Below are positions 17,146-26,082 of a stretch of DNA of 64,000 bases, piece after piece. The stretch covers positions 1 to 64,000 of the forward strand of contig CACCYT010000003.1 in NCBI GenBank assembly GCA_902550325.1. Reading direction: 5' to 3'. The stretch comes from an uncultured Bacteroidota bacterium. GTDB lineage: Bacteria > Bacteroidota > Bacteroidia > Flavobacteriales > Flavobacteriaceae. Each line of letters opens with the position of its first letter. Position 1 is the first letter of the stretch. The notes below the pieces were generated by a model. The model was not told the DNA's origin, made no database searches, and worked only from the letters and a program-made list of their open reading frames with translations. The translations under genes and the position numbers were made by a program.

Positions 17146-18432
17146 CTACTTCAATTTCTTCAAGTCCCTTTCAAAAGGACCTTGTTTAAATCTTAGAGAG
17201 CTTTCTTCAATATTAAATTTTAACTCAACACCAGCTTCTTCTAGTTTAAATTTATCAACACCTACTGCATTTAGCTCGAAAGACTCTTGTCCCATAACAT
17301 CCATATAAAGCTTATTATTTTTAGTGTATACAACAAGTTCAAGTGGAAAATTTTCAATACCGTATGTTCCAGAGTAATCGACCAATTTATCAACTTCAAT
17401 CTCGAACGGTTTTTCCTTTGGATCAACAACTATTCTTTCATCTCGGTTAGCTATGTTCCATGCAGTATGAAATATCAATCTTGTTCTTGATTCCAACAGA
17501 TCGTATTCAATTTTATCAGGATCGTCTGTAGGCATGTGATAATCTTCATGTGTTCCCGAAAAATAAAATATTATTGGAATACCAAACCTTGCAAAATTAT
17601 AGTGGTCACTGCGATAATAAAATCTGTTCGGATCATCTTTAGCATTGTATCTATAATCCAGGTCAATATTGACAGTTTCTAAATTTGTTTTTTCAGATAA
17701 ATTGTGTAAATCTTGACTGTCATGATCTGATCCAATTATATAAATATAATTTCTGTTTTTATCTTTTCTAGTTGGATCAATCCTTCCAATCATGTCTATA
17801 TTTAGGTTAGTAACAGTATTTTCCATGGGATAGATAGGATTTTCAGAATAGTATTTGGACCCAAGTAAGCCTTTTTCTTCACCTGAGACGTGAAGAAATA
17901 CCATACTTCTTCTAGGACCTTTTCCTTTATTTTCAGCCTTTTTGAAGGCTTGAGCAATTTCTAAGATAGCAACAGAGCCAGAGCCGTCATCATCTGCACC
18001 ATTATGTATCTCACCTTTAAAATCCCCTCTTGATCCGCCGTTATTAGCATACCCAACATGGTCTAAGTGCGCAGTAATTACGACATATTCTTCGGGAAAA
18101 TCAGTTCCTTTTATAATCGATATAACATTTTCAGTTTCAACATCACCCATATTTCCCCTTCTAATATTGAGTGTCATTGGTTGAAAATAGTCACTATCAG
18201 GATCACCAGGTTTAATTTTGTTTTTAATATAAAAATCTCTTATATAATTGACGGCTTTTTTTTGACCCTCACTTCCTGTTTCTCTTCCTTCAAACTCATC
18301 CGAAGCATATATATATAAGTGTTCTTTTAATTCTTTTTGCGTAATGGTTTTAGCAAATTTTTCAGCACCAGGGAGTTGTGCGTAAATTTGAGAACAAAAT
18401 ATTAATAAGATTAAAGACTTTAAAATTTTCAT
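17146..18432 (-). CDS. Secreted M28-family zinc aminopeptidase
   Basis: Exported metallopeptidase that trims N-terminal residues from peptides. Signal peptide ends in QIYAQ. The two-zinc site is complete: H122 in ITAHLDHVG, D147 in NGADDDGSGS, E185-E186 in HVSGEEKGLLGS, D in NIDMIGR, and H in GTHEDYHMPTDDPDKIEYD. A PA-like insert precedes the catalytic core only weakly if at all. The final 90 residues form a beta-rich tail (DYSGTYGIENFPLELVVYTKNNKLYM) resembling domains appended to Bacteroidetes peptidases. 428 residues. Confidence 0.92.
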   Translation of the reverse strand: MKILKSLILLIFCSQIYAQLPGAEKFAKTITQKELKEHLYIYASDEFEGRETGSEGQKKAVNYIRDFYIKNKIKPGDPDSDYFQPMTLNIRRGNMGDVETENVISIIKGTDFPEEYVVITAHLDHVGYANNGGSRGDFKGEIHNGADDDGSGSVAILEIAQAFKKAENKGKGPRRSMVFLHVSGEEKGLLGSKYYSENPIYPMENTVTNLNIDMIGRIDPTRKDKNRNYIYIIGSDHDSQDLHNLSEKTNLETVNIDLDYRYNAKDDPNRFYYRSDHYNFARFGIPIIFYFSGTHEDYHMPTDDPDKIEYDLLESRTRLIFHTAWNIANRDERIVVDPKEKPFEIEVDKLVDYSGTYGIENFPLELVVYTKNNKLYMDVMGQESFELNAVGVDKFKLEEAGVELKFNIEESSLRFKQGPFERDLKKLK

Positions 18433-18479
18433 CTTTTATTTAAATATAGATCAATTTATGAGGAATTTTTTTAATATAA

Positions 18480-19250
18480 TTAATTCATCGAAATATCTTT
18501 TAGAATCGAGTCCCAAAGCTTTATTCTTTTTTCAAGAGCAATTTTTGAATACTCAGCTGCTTCATTCCATTTATTGTTATCGTTGCCACATAATTCAGAT
18601 ATCATTTTTAATGCCATGGGCCCATGCTCATCTCCATCCATTTCAATATGCCTTTCAAGGTAATACAAAAGATCATCTGATTTACTTTCCTCTTTTTCAT
18701 TTAGTGTTTTAACAATATTTATAAACATATCAGGTATAAGATCTTCTCTTCCGAAAGTAAATACACTGGCAATCACATGTACTTCTTTATTGTTAATTAT
18801 ATCAAAAGTAAATTTCATGAAATCTTTTGCAGCATCAGGAATTAGAGAATTATCTATAGCTTGGTCAATACTGTCAAATCCATTAATATTTTCCATAAAT
18901 GTATTTATGGAGTCGGTTTTAGCCCCGATTCTATCCATTGCTTCAACATATAGTTCAAAGTGACTAATTGGATTGTTATTTTGATCAATATCACTTTCTT
19001 CACCGAGAACAATTTCGTTAATTAATCTTCTGGATACTTTATCCTTAGTAGGTTGCCAGGGCGTTTTGACGCATGTTAATTCCTTTTGTAGAGCTTTTAC
19101 AAGTGACATAAAATCCCAAACTGCAAAGACATGTGTCTCCATGAATTTGGCAATTGCATCTTCACTGTTTAAGTTTAAGTAGATATTATGATTTAATAAA
19201 TTTTCTCTGGTTTTAGATATTTTTTCTAATAGTGTATCAATGTTACTCAT
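18480..19250 (-). CDS. DUF3050 protein, haem-oxygenase-like fold
   Basis: Function unknown. The 256-residue, all-helical protein matches DUF3050: an early METHVFAVWDFMSLVKALQ helix, TCVKTPWQP, NEIVLGEESD, and a late ERHIEMDGDEHGPMALKMI helix. The E-T-H, E-R-H and D-x-x-H spacings resemble ligands of haem-oxygenase-like diiron enzymes; that link is inference. It lies upstream of the M28 peptidase gene on the same strand with 47 bp between, and near the haem operon. Confidence 0.8.
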   Translation of the reverse strand: MSNIDTLLEKISKTRENLLNHNIYLNLNSEDAIAKFMETHVFAVWDFMSLVKALQKELTCVKTPWQPTKDKVSRRLINEIVLGEESDIDQNNNPISHFELYVEAMDRIGAKTDSINTFMENINGFDSIDQAIDNSLIPDAAKDFMKFTFDIINNKEVHVIASVFTFGREDLIPDMFINIVKTLNEKEESKSDDLLYYLERHIEMDGDEHGPMALKMISELCGNDNNKWNEAAEYSKIALEKRIKLWDSILKDISMN

Positions 19251-19305
19251 ATTTATTTAATAAGTGCAAAATAAGCGAAATTATTCATAGCTTAAATCAA
19301 AAATT

Positions 19306-19905
19306 ATGCAAATAGACATTCTTTTGTTTTTTTTATTTTCGGCTATTGTTTTGACTGTTAGCCCAGGACCCGATATTGTTTACGTTTTTGTTAAAAGCAG
19401 CTCAGATGGTTATAAGGCAGGAGTCAAGACGGTACTTGGACTGACTAGTGGTCTTTTTTTTCATACCCTTCTTTTAGTTTTTGGCATTTCTGCAATTATT
19501 GATTCTAGTCCATTTATATTTAAATCTATAAAGTTTTTTGGTTCATCTTATTTTTTGATCTTGGCAATACAACTGCTTACTTTTAAAAAAAATCAAGAGA
19601 GCAGGAAAAACCTGACCAAAAATGATTTTTTAACTGGATTGATGATGAATCTGTTAAATCCAAAAGTTACTGTTTTTTTTATAGCTTTTTTCCCCAACTA
19701 TATTTTTCACGACAACTTAAGTGTTGAAATTCAATTTACTGTGCTGGGAATTATTTTTTGGATAATTGCAAATCTGATTTTTTTTATTGTTGTTTTTATT
19801 TCAGATCGTTTTGGTAAAAACATTAAAAAGTATGTAAATAGTAAAAAAATAAAAATAGTAAAGGCTATTTTTTATCTCTTCATTTCAGTTTGGATCATGC
19901 TTTAA
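19306..19905 (+). CDS. LysE/RhtB-family amino-acid exporter
   Basis: Inner-membrane exporter of amino acids or related small molecules, 199 residues with about six hydrophobic segments. Family landmarks: VLTVSPGPDIVYVFVKSSSDGYKAGVKTVLGLTSGLFFHTLLLVFGIS near the start and GLMMNLLNPKVTVFFIAFFPNYI in the middle. Substrate cannot be predicted. It converges with hemJ, overlapping by 11 bp. Confidence 0.92.
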   Translation: MQIDILLFFLFSAIVLTVSPGPDIVYVFVKSSSDGYKAGVKTVLGLTSGLFFHTLLLVFGISAIIDSSPFIFKSIKFFGSSYFLILAIQLLTFKKNQESRKNLTKNDFLTGLMMNLLNPKVTVFFIAFFPNYIFHDNLSVEIQFTVLGIIFWIIANLIFFIVVFISDRFGKNIKKYVNSKKIKIVKAIFYLFISVWIML

Positions 19906-20428
19906 GTTTTTTATACAGTTTTATAAGCAAGAATAGAACTGTTGCTATAATAATAAATACGATGATTGATTTTAGCCAAGATAAGCTTGTTTTTAAAATG
20001 GCTAGAGAAATTAATGAAATTAATAGCAACGTAGCAAACTCGTTGAATAGTCTTAATTTAAAATCACTAAGCAATATATTATTCTCATTGGTCATTTGGT
20101 TTAGGATTTTTTGACAATAAACTGTGTAAGCAATCAGAATAAAAACAAAAACTAGTTTCACCTTCATCCAATCAAGATAGATCAACGTTTTGTTTTCGTG
20201 AAGCATGTAAAGCCCAAAAATCGTTGTTAAAATTAGTGATGGCCACGTAATTATATACATACATCTTTTTGACATCAGTTTGAATTGGTCTTGTAGAATA
20301 CTTTTTTTATTATTTTTATAACTCGCGGATTCTTTAAAGTATATAAACATTCTTCCTACGTAAAAAAGACCAGCAAACCATGAGACAACAGCAATTAGGT
20401 GAATTGTTTTTAAAACTAAATAACTCAT
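19895..20428 (-). CDS. hemJ: Protoporphyrinogen IX oxidase, HemJ type
   Basis: Membrane haem-protein that oxidises protoporphyrinogen IX to protoporphyrin IX, the penultimate step of haem synthesis. The 177-residue protein has four helices and the HemJ N-terminus (KTIHLIAVVSWFAGLFYVGRMFIYF, with the conserved His) and the second block MSKRCMYIITWPSLILTTIFGLYML and WMKVKLVFVFILIAYTVYC. It is the last gene of the hem operon and overlaps hemH by 4 bp (ATGA). No hemG or hemY is seen in the window, so HemJ probably serves this step. Confidence 0.9.
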   Translation of the reverse strand: MSYLVLKTIHLIAVVSWFAGLFYVGRMFIYFKESASYKNNKKSILQDQFKLMSKRCMYIITWPSLILTTIFGLYMLHENKTLIYLDWMKVKLVFVFILIAYTVYCQKILNQMTNENNILLSDFKLRLFNEFATLLLISLISLAILKTSLSWLKSIIVFIIIATVLFLLIKLYKKLKA

Positions 20429-21429
20429 TTTTTAGCCCAAGTGGAAATTAATTTTGCCCAAGAGTCATCATCATTCAAACAAGGCACATAATGATAGTTC
20501 TCTCCACCAGCCTCAATGAACTCTTCTTTACCTTCCATGGCTATTTCTTCTAATGTTTCCAAGCAGTCTGTTACAAATGCTGGTGTAACGATAACTAAAT
20601 TTTTTACTCCTGACTTTGCTAGTCTTGCGAGCTCATCATCAGTGTAGGGTTTTAGCCAAGCTTCATTTGGTAATCTTGATTGAAATGCATCGCTAACTTT
20701 CTTTGGATCAATTTTAAGTTTATTAATTACTGCTTTTGTGGTTTCAAGTACTTGGTGTTTGTAGCAAAATTCATGAGCATCAGATTTTTTATTACAACAA
20801 TCCTTCACTTTGTAGCAATGAGATTTTGTTGGATCAGATATTTTTAAATGGCTGACAGGTATTCCATGATATGAAAAAAGAATATGATCGTAGTTTATAT
20901 TTTTGATCGTATCATTTATTTTATCCGATAGTAGATTTATGTAATTATCATCCTTGTAAAAAGGTTCAATTATTTTGATTTCTAGATTAGGAAAGTGGAG
21001 CTTAGCCTGTTCTTTAACTTTTTCAACCACAGTCTCGTATGAAGACATTGCATAGTGGGGGTAGAGTGGTAGTACGGTAATTTTTTTAACCCCTTTTTTG
21101 TTAAGTTCTTGTAAGCCTTTAAAAATACTTATTGATCCGTAACGCATGGCTAATGCAACAGGAAAATTTACAAGATTTGAAACTTTATCAAATAATCTTC
21201 TTGAAAGAACAATTAAAGGAGAACCTTCTTTCCACCATATTTTTTTATAAGCTTTTGCTGATTTTTTGGGTCTTGTGTTTAAAATAATAACTTTAACAAG
21301 AAACCATCTGAACCAATAGCTTTTACCAATAACTCTTTCATCCATTAAAAATTCGTCTAAATACTTTTTTACATCTTTTACAGATGTACTGTCGGGTGAT
21401 CCCAAATTAATCATTAAAAATCCTTTCAT
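20425..21429 (-). CDS. hemH: Ferrochelatase
   Basis: Inserts Fe2+ into protoporphyrin IX to make protohaem. 334 residues, starting MKGFLMINLGSPDSTSVKDVKKYLDEFLMDERVI as in the family. The active-site His is in HILFSYHGIPVSHL and the conserved Glu in DCLETLEEIAMEGKEEF. The segment SHCYKVKDCCNKKSDAHEFCYKH is rich in Cys, a place where some bacterial ferrochelatases bind an Fe-S cluster; that role is uncertain here. The start is 1 bp from the hemN stop. Confidence 0.96.
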   Translation of the reverse strand: MKGFLMINLGSPDSTSVKDVKKYLDEFLMDERVIGKSYWFRWFLVKVIILNTRPKKSAKAYKKIWWKEGSPLIVLSRRLFDKVSNLVNFPVALAMRYGSISIFKGLQELNKKGVKKITVLPLYPHYAMSSYETVVEKVKEQAKLHFPNLEIKIIEPFYKDDNYINLLSDKINDTIKNINYDHILFSYHGIPVSHLKISDPTKSHCYKVKDCCNKKSDAHEFCYKHQVLETTKAVINKLKIDPKKVSDAFQSRLPNEAWLKPYTDDELARLAKSGVKNLVIVTPAFVTDCLETLEEIAMEGKEEFIEAGGENYHYVPCLNDDDSWAKLISTWAKK

Positions 21430-22806
21430 TTAAATTGTATTTGAATATGTTCCAACTTTTTGTTTTATCAATGGATCAAAACGCATTGCAATATTTCTTG
21501 TAAATAATCTCCCTTTTTCAAAGACACTTAGCTTATTTTTTTCAATCTTAAGTAGTCCATCAAAGATAAAGTCTTCAAATTTCTTTGGATTAAAATCAAT
21601 GATTTCAATGACTTTTTCTTTACTGCAATTATGTTTATTAGCAATTTCATTAATATCAAGATAGTAATTACACATTATTGAGTTAATTGCATCTCTAACA
21701 ATTTTTTGTTCTTTAATTACGGAATACCCCCTGAAAACAGCCAAATTGTTTTTTTCTATCTCAGCAATATATTTTGCAGCATTTTTAATATTTTGACTGT
21801 ATGCAGAGTCAAGTTGTGATATTGATGATGCCCCAAATGCATAAACTTGACCTGTTGTTTCTCTGGTGCAATAACCTTGAAAATTTCTGTGAAGTTGTTT
21901 ATTTTTAAGAGCAATTTCAAACTCATCGCCAGGCTTTGAGAAATGATCCATACCAATAGAAACATAACCTGATTTTATAAACATTTCATACGAATTTTCA
22001 TACATGAGTGCTTTTTCTTTAGAACTAGGAAAGCCAATCTTTTCTAAGATTTTTTGTCTAGGTAATACGGATGGAACGTGGGCATAGGAAAAAGTTACAA
22101 TTCTTTCTGTGTTCAAGTCGATAGCTTTCTCAACAGTTTTTTTAAAACTGTCAACTGTTTGTAAGGGAAGACCGTATACCAAATCAATATTTGTTCCAGT
22201 AAATCCTTCATCTTTAATTTTTTTAATAATATCATCAATAGGAAGTTTTGATGGTTTCCTATTTATTGCATTTAATACATCATCTCTAAAATCTTGAATA
22301 CCGACTGATATTCTGTTAAAACCAAATTTCTTAAGTAATTCAATGTGTCTAAATTCTAAATGAGCTGGATTACACTCTATTGCCATTTCATAGTTTTGAG
22401 AAAAATCAAAAACCTCATATAATTTATTTGTAATTCTTTCAATGTATTTATAAGAAATTGCATTTGGCGTACCTCCTCCCCAATGAATTTGGGTCAATTT
22501 TCTGTTTTTGTTAATTAGTTTTGAAACATAAGTAATTTCCTTGATCACAGCATCCACATATCTTTCCAAGAATGGTTTTGTAAACCCAGACTCAGTTGTA
22601 CATCCACAAAAATGACATATTTGAGGGCAAAATGGAATATGTATGTAAACAGAAATATTCTGCGGGTTTTCATCATTTGATTGAATAATTTTCTTTTCAA
22701 AATCAAAATTTGAAAAATTTTCATCAAAAAAAGTTGCAGGAGGGTAAGAGGTGTATCTGGGTCCTGTTTTGCTATACTTTTTAATTAAGTTCTCATCAAC
22801 TTTCAT
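21430..22806 (-). CDS. hemN: Oxygen-independent coproporphyrinogen III oxidase
   Basis: Radical-SAM enzyme that decarboxylates coproporphyrinogen III to protoporphyrinogen IX without O2. The cluster motif is at residues 60-69 (FCPQICHFCGC: Cys60, Cys64, Cys67 bind the cluster, Cys69 is the extra HemN Cys). GGGTPN, the second-SAM region (RISVGIQDF) and the HemN-specific GMDHFSKPGDEFEIALKNKQLHRNFQGYCT block separate it from HemW. 458 residues. Its ATG overlaps the TGA that would end a frame-corrected hemE. Confidence 0.96.
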   Translation of the reverse strand: MKVDENLIKKYSKTGPRYTSYPPATFFDENFSNFDFEKKIIQSNDENPQNISVYIHIPFCPQICHFCGCTTESGFTKPFLERYVDAVIKEITYVSKLINKNRKLTQIHWGGGTPNAISYKYIERITNKLYEVFDFSQNYEMAIECNPAHLEFRHIELLKKFGFNRISVGIQDFRDDVLNAINRKPSKLPIDDIIKKIKDEGFTGTNIDLVYGLPLQTVDSFKKTVEKAIDLNTERIVTFSYAHVPSVLPRQKILEKIGFPSSKEKALMYENSYEMFIKSGYVSIGMDHFSKPGDEFEIALKNKQLHRNFQGYCTRETTGQVYAFGASSISQLDSAYSQNIKNAAKYIAEIEKNNLAVFRGYSVIKEQKIVRDAINSIMCNYYLDINEIANKHNCSKEKVIEIIDFNPKKFEDFIFDGLLKIEKNKLSVFEKGRLFTRNIAMRFDPLIKQKVGTYSNTI

Positions 22807-22834
22807 CTATTCCAATTATTATTTTTAATCCACT

Positions 22835-23821
22835 CTACAGTTTTTTTACTTTTAAATGATCAATATCAGGTAGAAAACCATGTCCAAGATTGAAAATCCA
22901 GTTAGAATTTTTACTGCCAAAATCTCTCAAAGACTCAAGGTATCTTTCTATAAAATCAAATTCATGATAAAAAATTCTTGGGTCCATGTTACCTTGAATA
23001 CCTACACTGCTATCAACTAATTTTCTGCCCTCTAACAACGACATATGCCAGTCTATGCTAACATAGTCACATAAGTCTTTGTTAATATTCTTTAGACCTA
23101 ATGAATAGTCTTTAGGAAAGAAAATTGTTGGACAGTTCAAGTTTTTTGCACTATTTAATATTTTTTTTGAGTATGGAAGGATTAATTCTGTGTACAAATC
23201 GTAGGGGATACTACCACAATATGTTTCAAAAAGTTGAAAACATTGAATTCCGCTTTTAATTTGATTTTCAACATATTCAATTGATGCTTCTGTGATTTGC
23301 TCAATAATTTTGATGCTTTCTTTTCTATTTTTATAAAAATATTTGACAGCATTTTTAAAGCTTTTTTGGTTTTGATTGCCTCTGAACATAAATAAAAATG
23401 TAGTCAATGGTCCTCCACAAAAACCAATCAATGGAGTGTTTTGCTTGTCTTTAACAGTTTGTCGTATATTGTTATATATATATTCCAGCCTTTCAGGATT
23501 AAAATTTAAATTAGGTCTAATTCCTTCTTCAATTGCATTAACAAATTTTGGACCATTATCTGTAAAAATCAAGTCTAATCCAAGTGCATCTGGAATCACC
23601 AATATATCTGAAAATAGAATTGCTGCATCAACCCCTAAATCATCAATGGGTAACATGGTGACTTTTGATGTTAGCTCAGCATCTTTCATCATATCATAAA
23701 ATTTATGAGTTTCTTTGAGTCTCCTGTAGGATGGTAAAATTCTTCCTGCCTGTCTCATGAACCAAACTGGGGGTCTTTCTTCTTGCTTTCCATTAAGAGT
23801 ATTTAAAAAAGTATTATCCAT
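22835..23821 (-). CDS. hemE: Uroporphyrinogen decarboxylase, C-terminus altered by an apparent frameshift
   Basis: Decarboxylates uroporphyrinogen III to coproporphyrinogen III. PPVWFMRQAGRILPSYRRLKE at the start and DAAILFSDILVIPDALG hold the substrate-binding Arg and Asp; LGHGFLPDID is the conserved end. As read, the protein stops at 328 residues right after HLKVKKL. In the next frame, reached by one extra base in a run of seven A (plus-strand T 22841-22847), it would continue TVEWIKNNNWNR and end at a TGA (22803-22805) overlapping the hemN start. This fits both the family C-terminus and the overlapping style of the rest of the operon. The missing tail is short, so activity may survive. Confidence 0.93.
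   Translation of the reverse strand: MDNTFLNTLNGKQEERPPVWFMRQAGRILPSYRRLKETHKFYDMMKDAELTSKVTMLPIDDLGVDAAILFSDILVIPDALGLDLIFTDNGPKFVNAIEEGIRPNLNFNPERLEYIYNNIRQTVKDKQNTPLIGFCGGPLTTFLFMFRGNQNQKSFKNAVKYFYKNRKESIKIIEQITEASIEYVENQIKSGIQCFQLFETYCGSIPYDLYTELILPYSKKILNSAKNLNCPTIFFPKDYSLGLKNINKDLCDYVSIDWHMSLLEGRKLVDSSVGIQGNMDPRIFYHEFDFIERYLESLRDFGSKNSNWIFNLGHGFLPDIDHLKVKKL
22841..22847 (-). other. Homopolymer frameshift site in hemE
   Basis: Seven A on the coding strand (TTTTTTT on the plus strand) at the point where the hemE frame departs from the family C-terminus. One added A, or two removed, restores a frame that ends in the 4-bp ATGA overlap with hemN. Could be an assembly error, natural variation, or slippage at the homopolymer. 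Confidence 0.7.
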
Positions 23822-25106
23822 TTATTATGTTTTTTAGAGCAATCTTATTGGAATTAATTAATTTTTCTATATCATCATTATCCAGTACTGATGATAAAAA
23901 AAGACACTCATACTGAGACGGTGGTAGATAAACACCCAGGTTTAGCATCTCTTTAAAATATTTTGCATATTTATCTACATCTAGAGTCAATGCATCCTCA
24001 TAATTTTCAATTTTTTTTCTTTTAGAGAAAAATAGAGTTAGCATAGAACCTTGTCTTGAAATGTGCGCATCAGTATTTGTTTCAGCAATATTTTTTTTCC
24101 ATCCATCTTCAATTTTTTTTGATATTGCTTCTAGTTTAGTATAAACATCATCATTTAACATATTTAAAATTGTTAGACCTGCTGACATAGCAAGCGGATT
24201 CCCAGACAACGTGCCTGCTTGGTAAACTGGACCATTTGGAGCTAACATATCCATGATTTCTTTTTTACCCCCATACGCACCTACTGGCAACCCTCCTCCA
24301 ATTATTTTACCCAAAGTTGTAATGTCAGGATAAACCTCAAAAATCTGTTGTGCACCACCTTTCGAAACTCTAAATCCAGTCATGACTTCATCAAATATAA
24401 GAACCGACTGGTTTTTATTACACAGATCTCTGAGACCTTGTAAAAAGTTCTCTATTGGTTTTACTAAACCCATGTTACCAGCAATCGGTTCAACGATAAT
24501 TGCTGCAATTTCATCCTGATTCTCGCTAAATAATTTTTCAACTGAATTTATGTCGTTAAAATTTGCAATGAGTGTGTCTTTCGCAATATTTTTTGTAACA
24601 CCAGGACTGTCTGGAAGTCCTAGAGTAACTGCACCTGACCCCGCTTTGATTAAGAAACTATCTCCATGACCATGATAATTGCCTGCAAACTTTATGATTT
24701 TCTCTCTTTTGGTATAGCCCCTAGCTAGACGAATGGCACTCATTGTTGCTTCAGTTCCTGAGTTTACCATTCTTACTTTATCAATCGACGGAACCATATC
24801 AATTATTTTTTTTGCAACTAGGGTTTCTATTTCAGTTGATGCACCATAAGTTGTTCCATTCTTGCTAGCATTAATTACAGAATTAATTATTTCTCTGTTA
24901 GCATGACCAAAAATCAATGGCCCCCAAGATGATACACAATCGATGTATTCATTATCGTCAATATCAATCATTTTACTTCCTTTTCCACTTTTAAAGAAAA
25001 CAGGGTTCATGTTAACACTCTTAAATGCTCTTACAGGCGAATTCACTCCACCAGGAATAAAGGTTTTTGCCTTATCAAATGCTTCTATACTTCTCTTAAA
25101 CTTCAT
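23814..25106 (-). CDS. hemL: Glutamate-1-semialdehyde 2,1-aminomutase
   Basis: PLP enzyme that turns glutamate-1-semialdehyde into 5-aminolevulinate, second step of the C5 route. The PLP Lys is at 267 (TTLGKIIGGGLPVGAYGG); GTEATMSAIRLARGYT, NYHGHGD and FDEVMTGFR complete the class III aminotransferase core, and PGGVNSPVRAF is the HemL N-terminal signature. 430 residues. It overlaps hemB by 11 bp and hemE by 8 bp. Confidence 0.97.
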   Translation of the reverse strand: MKFKRSIEAFDKAKTFIPGGVNSPVRAFKSVNMNPVFFKSGKGSKMIDIDDNEYIDCVSSWGPLIFGHANREIINSVINASKNGTTYGASTEIETLVAKKIIDMVPSIDKVRMVNSGTEATMSAIRLARGYTKREKIIKFAGNYHGHGDSFLIKAGSGAVTLGLPDSPGVTKNIAKDTLIANFNDINSVEKLFSENQDEIAAIIVEPIAGNMGLVKPIENFLQGLRDLCNKNQSVLIFDEVMTGFRVSKGGAQQIFEVYPDITTLGKIIGGGLPVGAYGGKKEIMDMLAPNGPVYQAGTLSGNPLAMSAGLTILNMLNDDVYTKLEAISKKIEDGWKKNIAETNTDAHISRQGSMLTLFFSKRKKIENYEDALTLDVDKYAKYFKEMLNLGVYLPPSQYECLFLSSVLDNDDIEKLINSNKIALKNIING

Positions 25107-26082
25107 TATTTTTTAAAATTTCAGCAATTTCTAACGCATGATAGGTAATTATTGAATTAGCTCCCGCTCTTTTTATTGAGTACATGATTTCCATCATTAC
25201 ACTTTTTTTATCAATATAGTTTTTTTGATCTCCTGCTTTAACCATGGAATATTCACCACTTACATTGTAAGCGATAATGGGTACATTGAACTTGTTTTTC
25301 ACACGGCTAATTATGTCTAGATATGCAAGAGCTGGTTTTATAATAATAGCATCACAACCTTCATTTAAATCTTGCTCAATTTCTCTGATGAACTCAAAAG
25401 AGTTTTTGAAATTCATTTGATAGCTTTTTCTATCACCCATTTTTGGGGAACTTCCAACAGCGTCCCTAAATGGTCCATAAAAAGAGGACGCATACTTTAC
25501 GGAATAAGGAAAAATAGGTATATCAACATATCCGCTCTCATCCAGTTTTTTTCTAATTAATTGTACCCTTCCATCCATCATATCTGAGGGTGCAAGAACA
25601 TCAGCGCCAGATTCTACCAAGATTTTTGACTGTTTTGCTAGTGTTTCAATTGTCAAATCATTATCAACCTCATCGTTAACAATTGTACCGCAATGTCCAT
25701 GTTTTGTATAACTACAATTACAAACATCAGCAATTACTAAAAACTCATCTTTAAATTCCTTTTTAATTTCTTTAATTGCCTTTGGAACTATACTCTTTTG
25801 ATTGCATGATATTTCACCAGAATTGTCCTTTTTTACCGATATACCAAAAACAATAATATTTTTGATCTTCGATTTTAGAAGTTTTTCACAAAGTTTCAAA
25901 GCATTATCAATTGATAGCTGAAATTGTCCAGGTAGTGTCTTAATTTCATTTTTTACTTTTCTTCCTTCACAAATAAATATCGGATAAATTAGGTCGTTCA
26001 CAGATATAGAAACATCCTCTACAAGTTCCCTAACTTTGTTGTTGTATCTTAATCTGCGAAGTCTAGACTCAGGATATTTCAT
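25096..26082 (-). CDS. hemB: Delta-aminolevulinic acid dehydratase (porphobilinogen synthase)
   Basis: Condenses two 5-aminolevulinate molecules to porphobilinogen. The zinc-binding set Cys121, Cys123, Cys131 in DVCNCSYTKHGHCG marks it as a zinc-dependent form. The two active-site lysines are Lys196 in SVKYASSFYGPFRDA and Lys249 in IIIKPALAYLDI. 328 residues. It overlaps hemD by 14 bp. Confidence 0.97.
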   Translation of the reverse strand: MKYPESRLRRLRYNNKVRELVEDVSISVNDLIYPIFICEGRKVKNEIKTLPGQFQLSIDNALKLCEKLLKSKIKNIIVFGISVKKDNSGEISCNQKSIVPKAIKEIKKEFKDEFLVIADVCNCSYTKHGHCGTIVNDEVDNDLTIETLAKQSKILVESGADVLAPSDMMDGRVQLIRKKLDESGYVDIPIFPYSVKYASSFYGPFRDAVGSSPKMGDRKSYQMNFKNSFEFIREIEQDLNEGCDAIIIKPALAYLDIISRVKNKFNVPIIAYNVSGEYSMVKAGDQKNYIDKKSVMMEIMYSIKRAGANSIITYHALEIAEILKNNEV

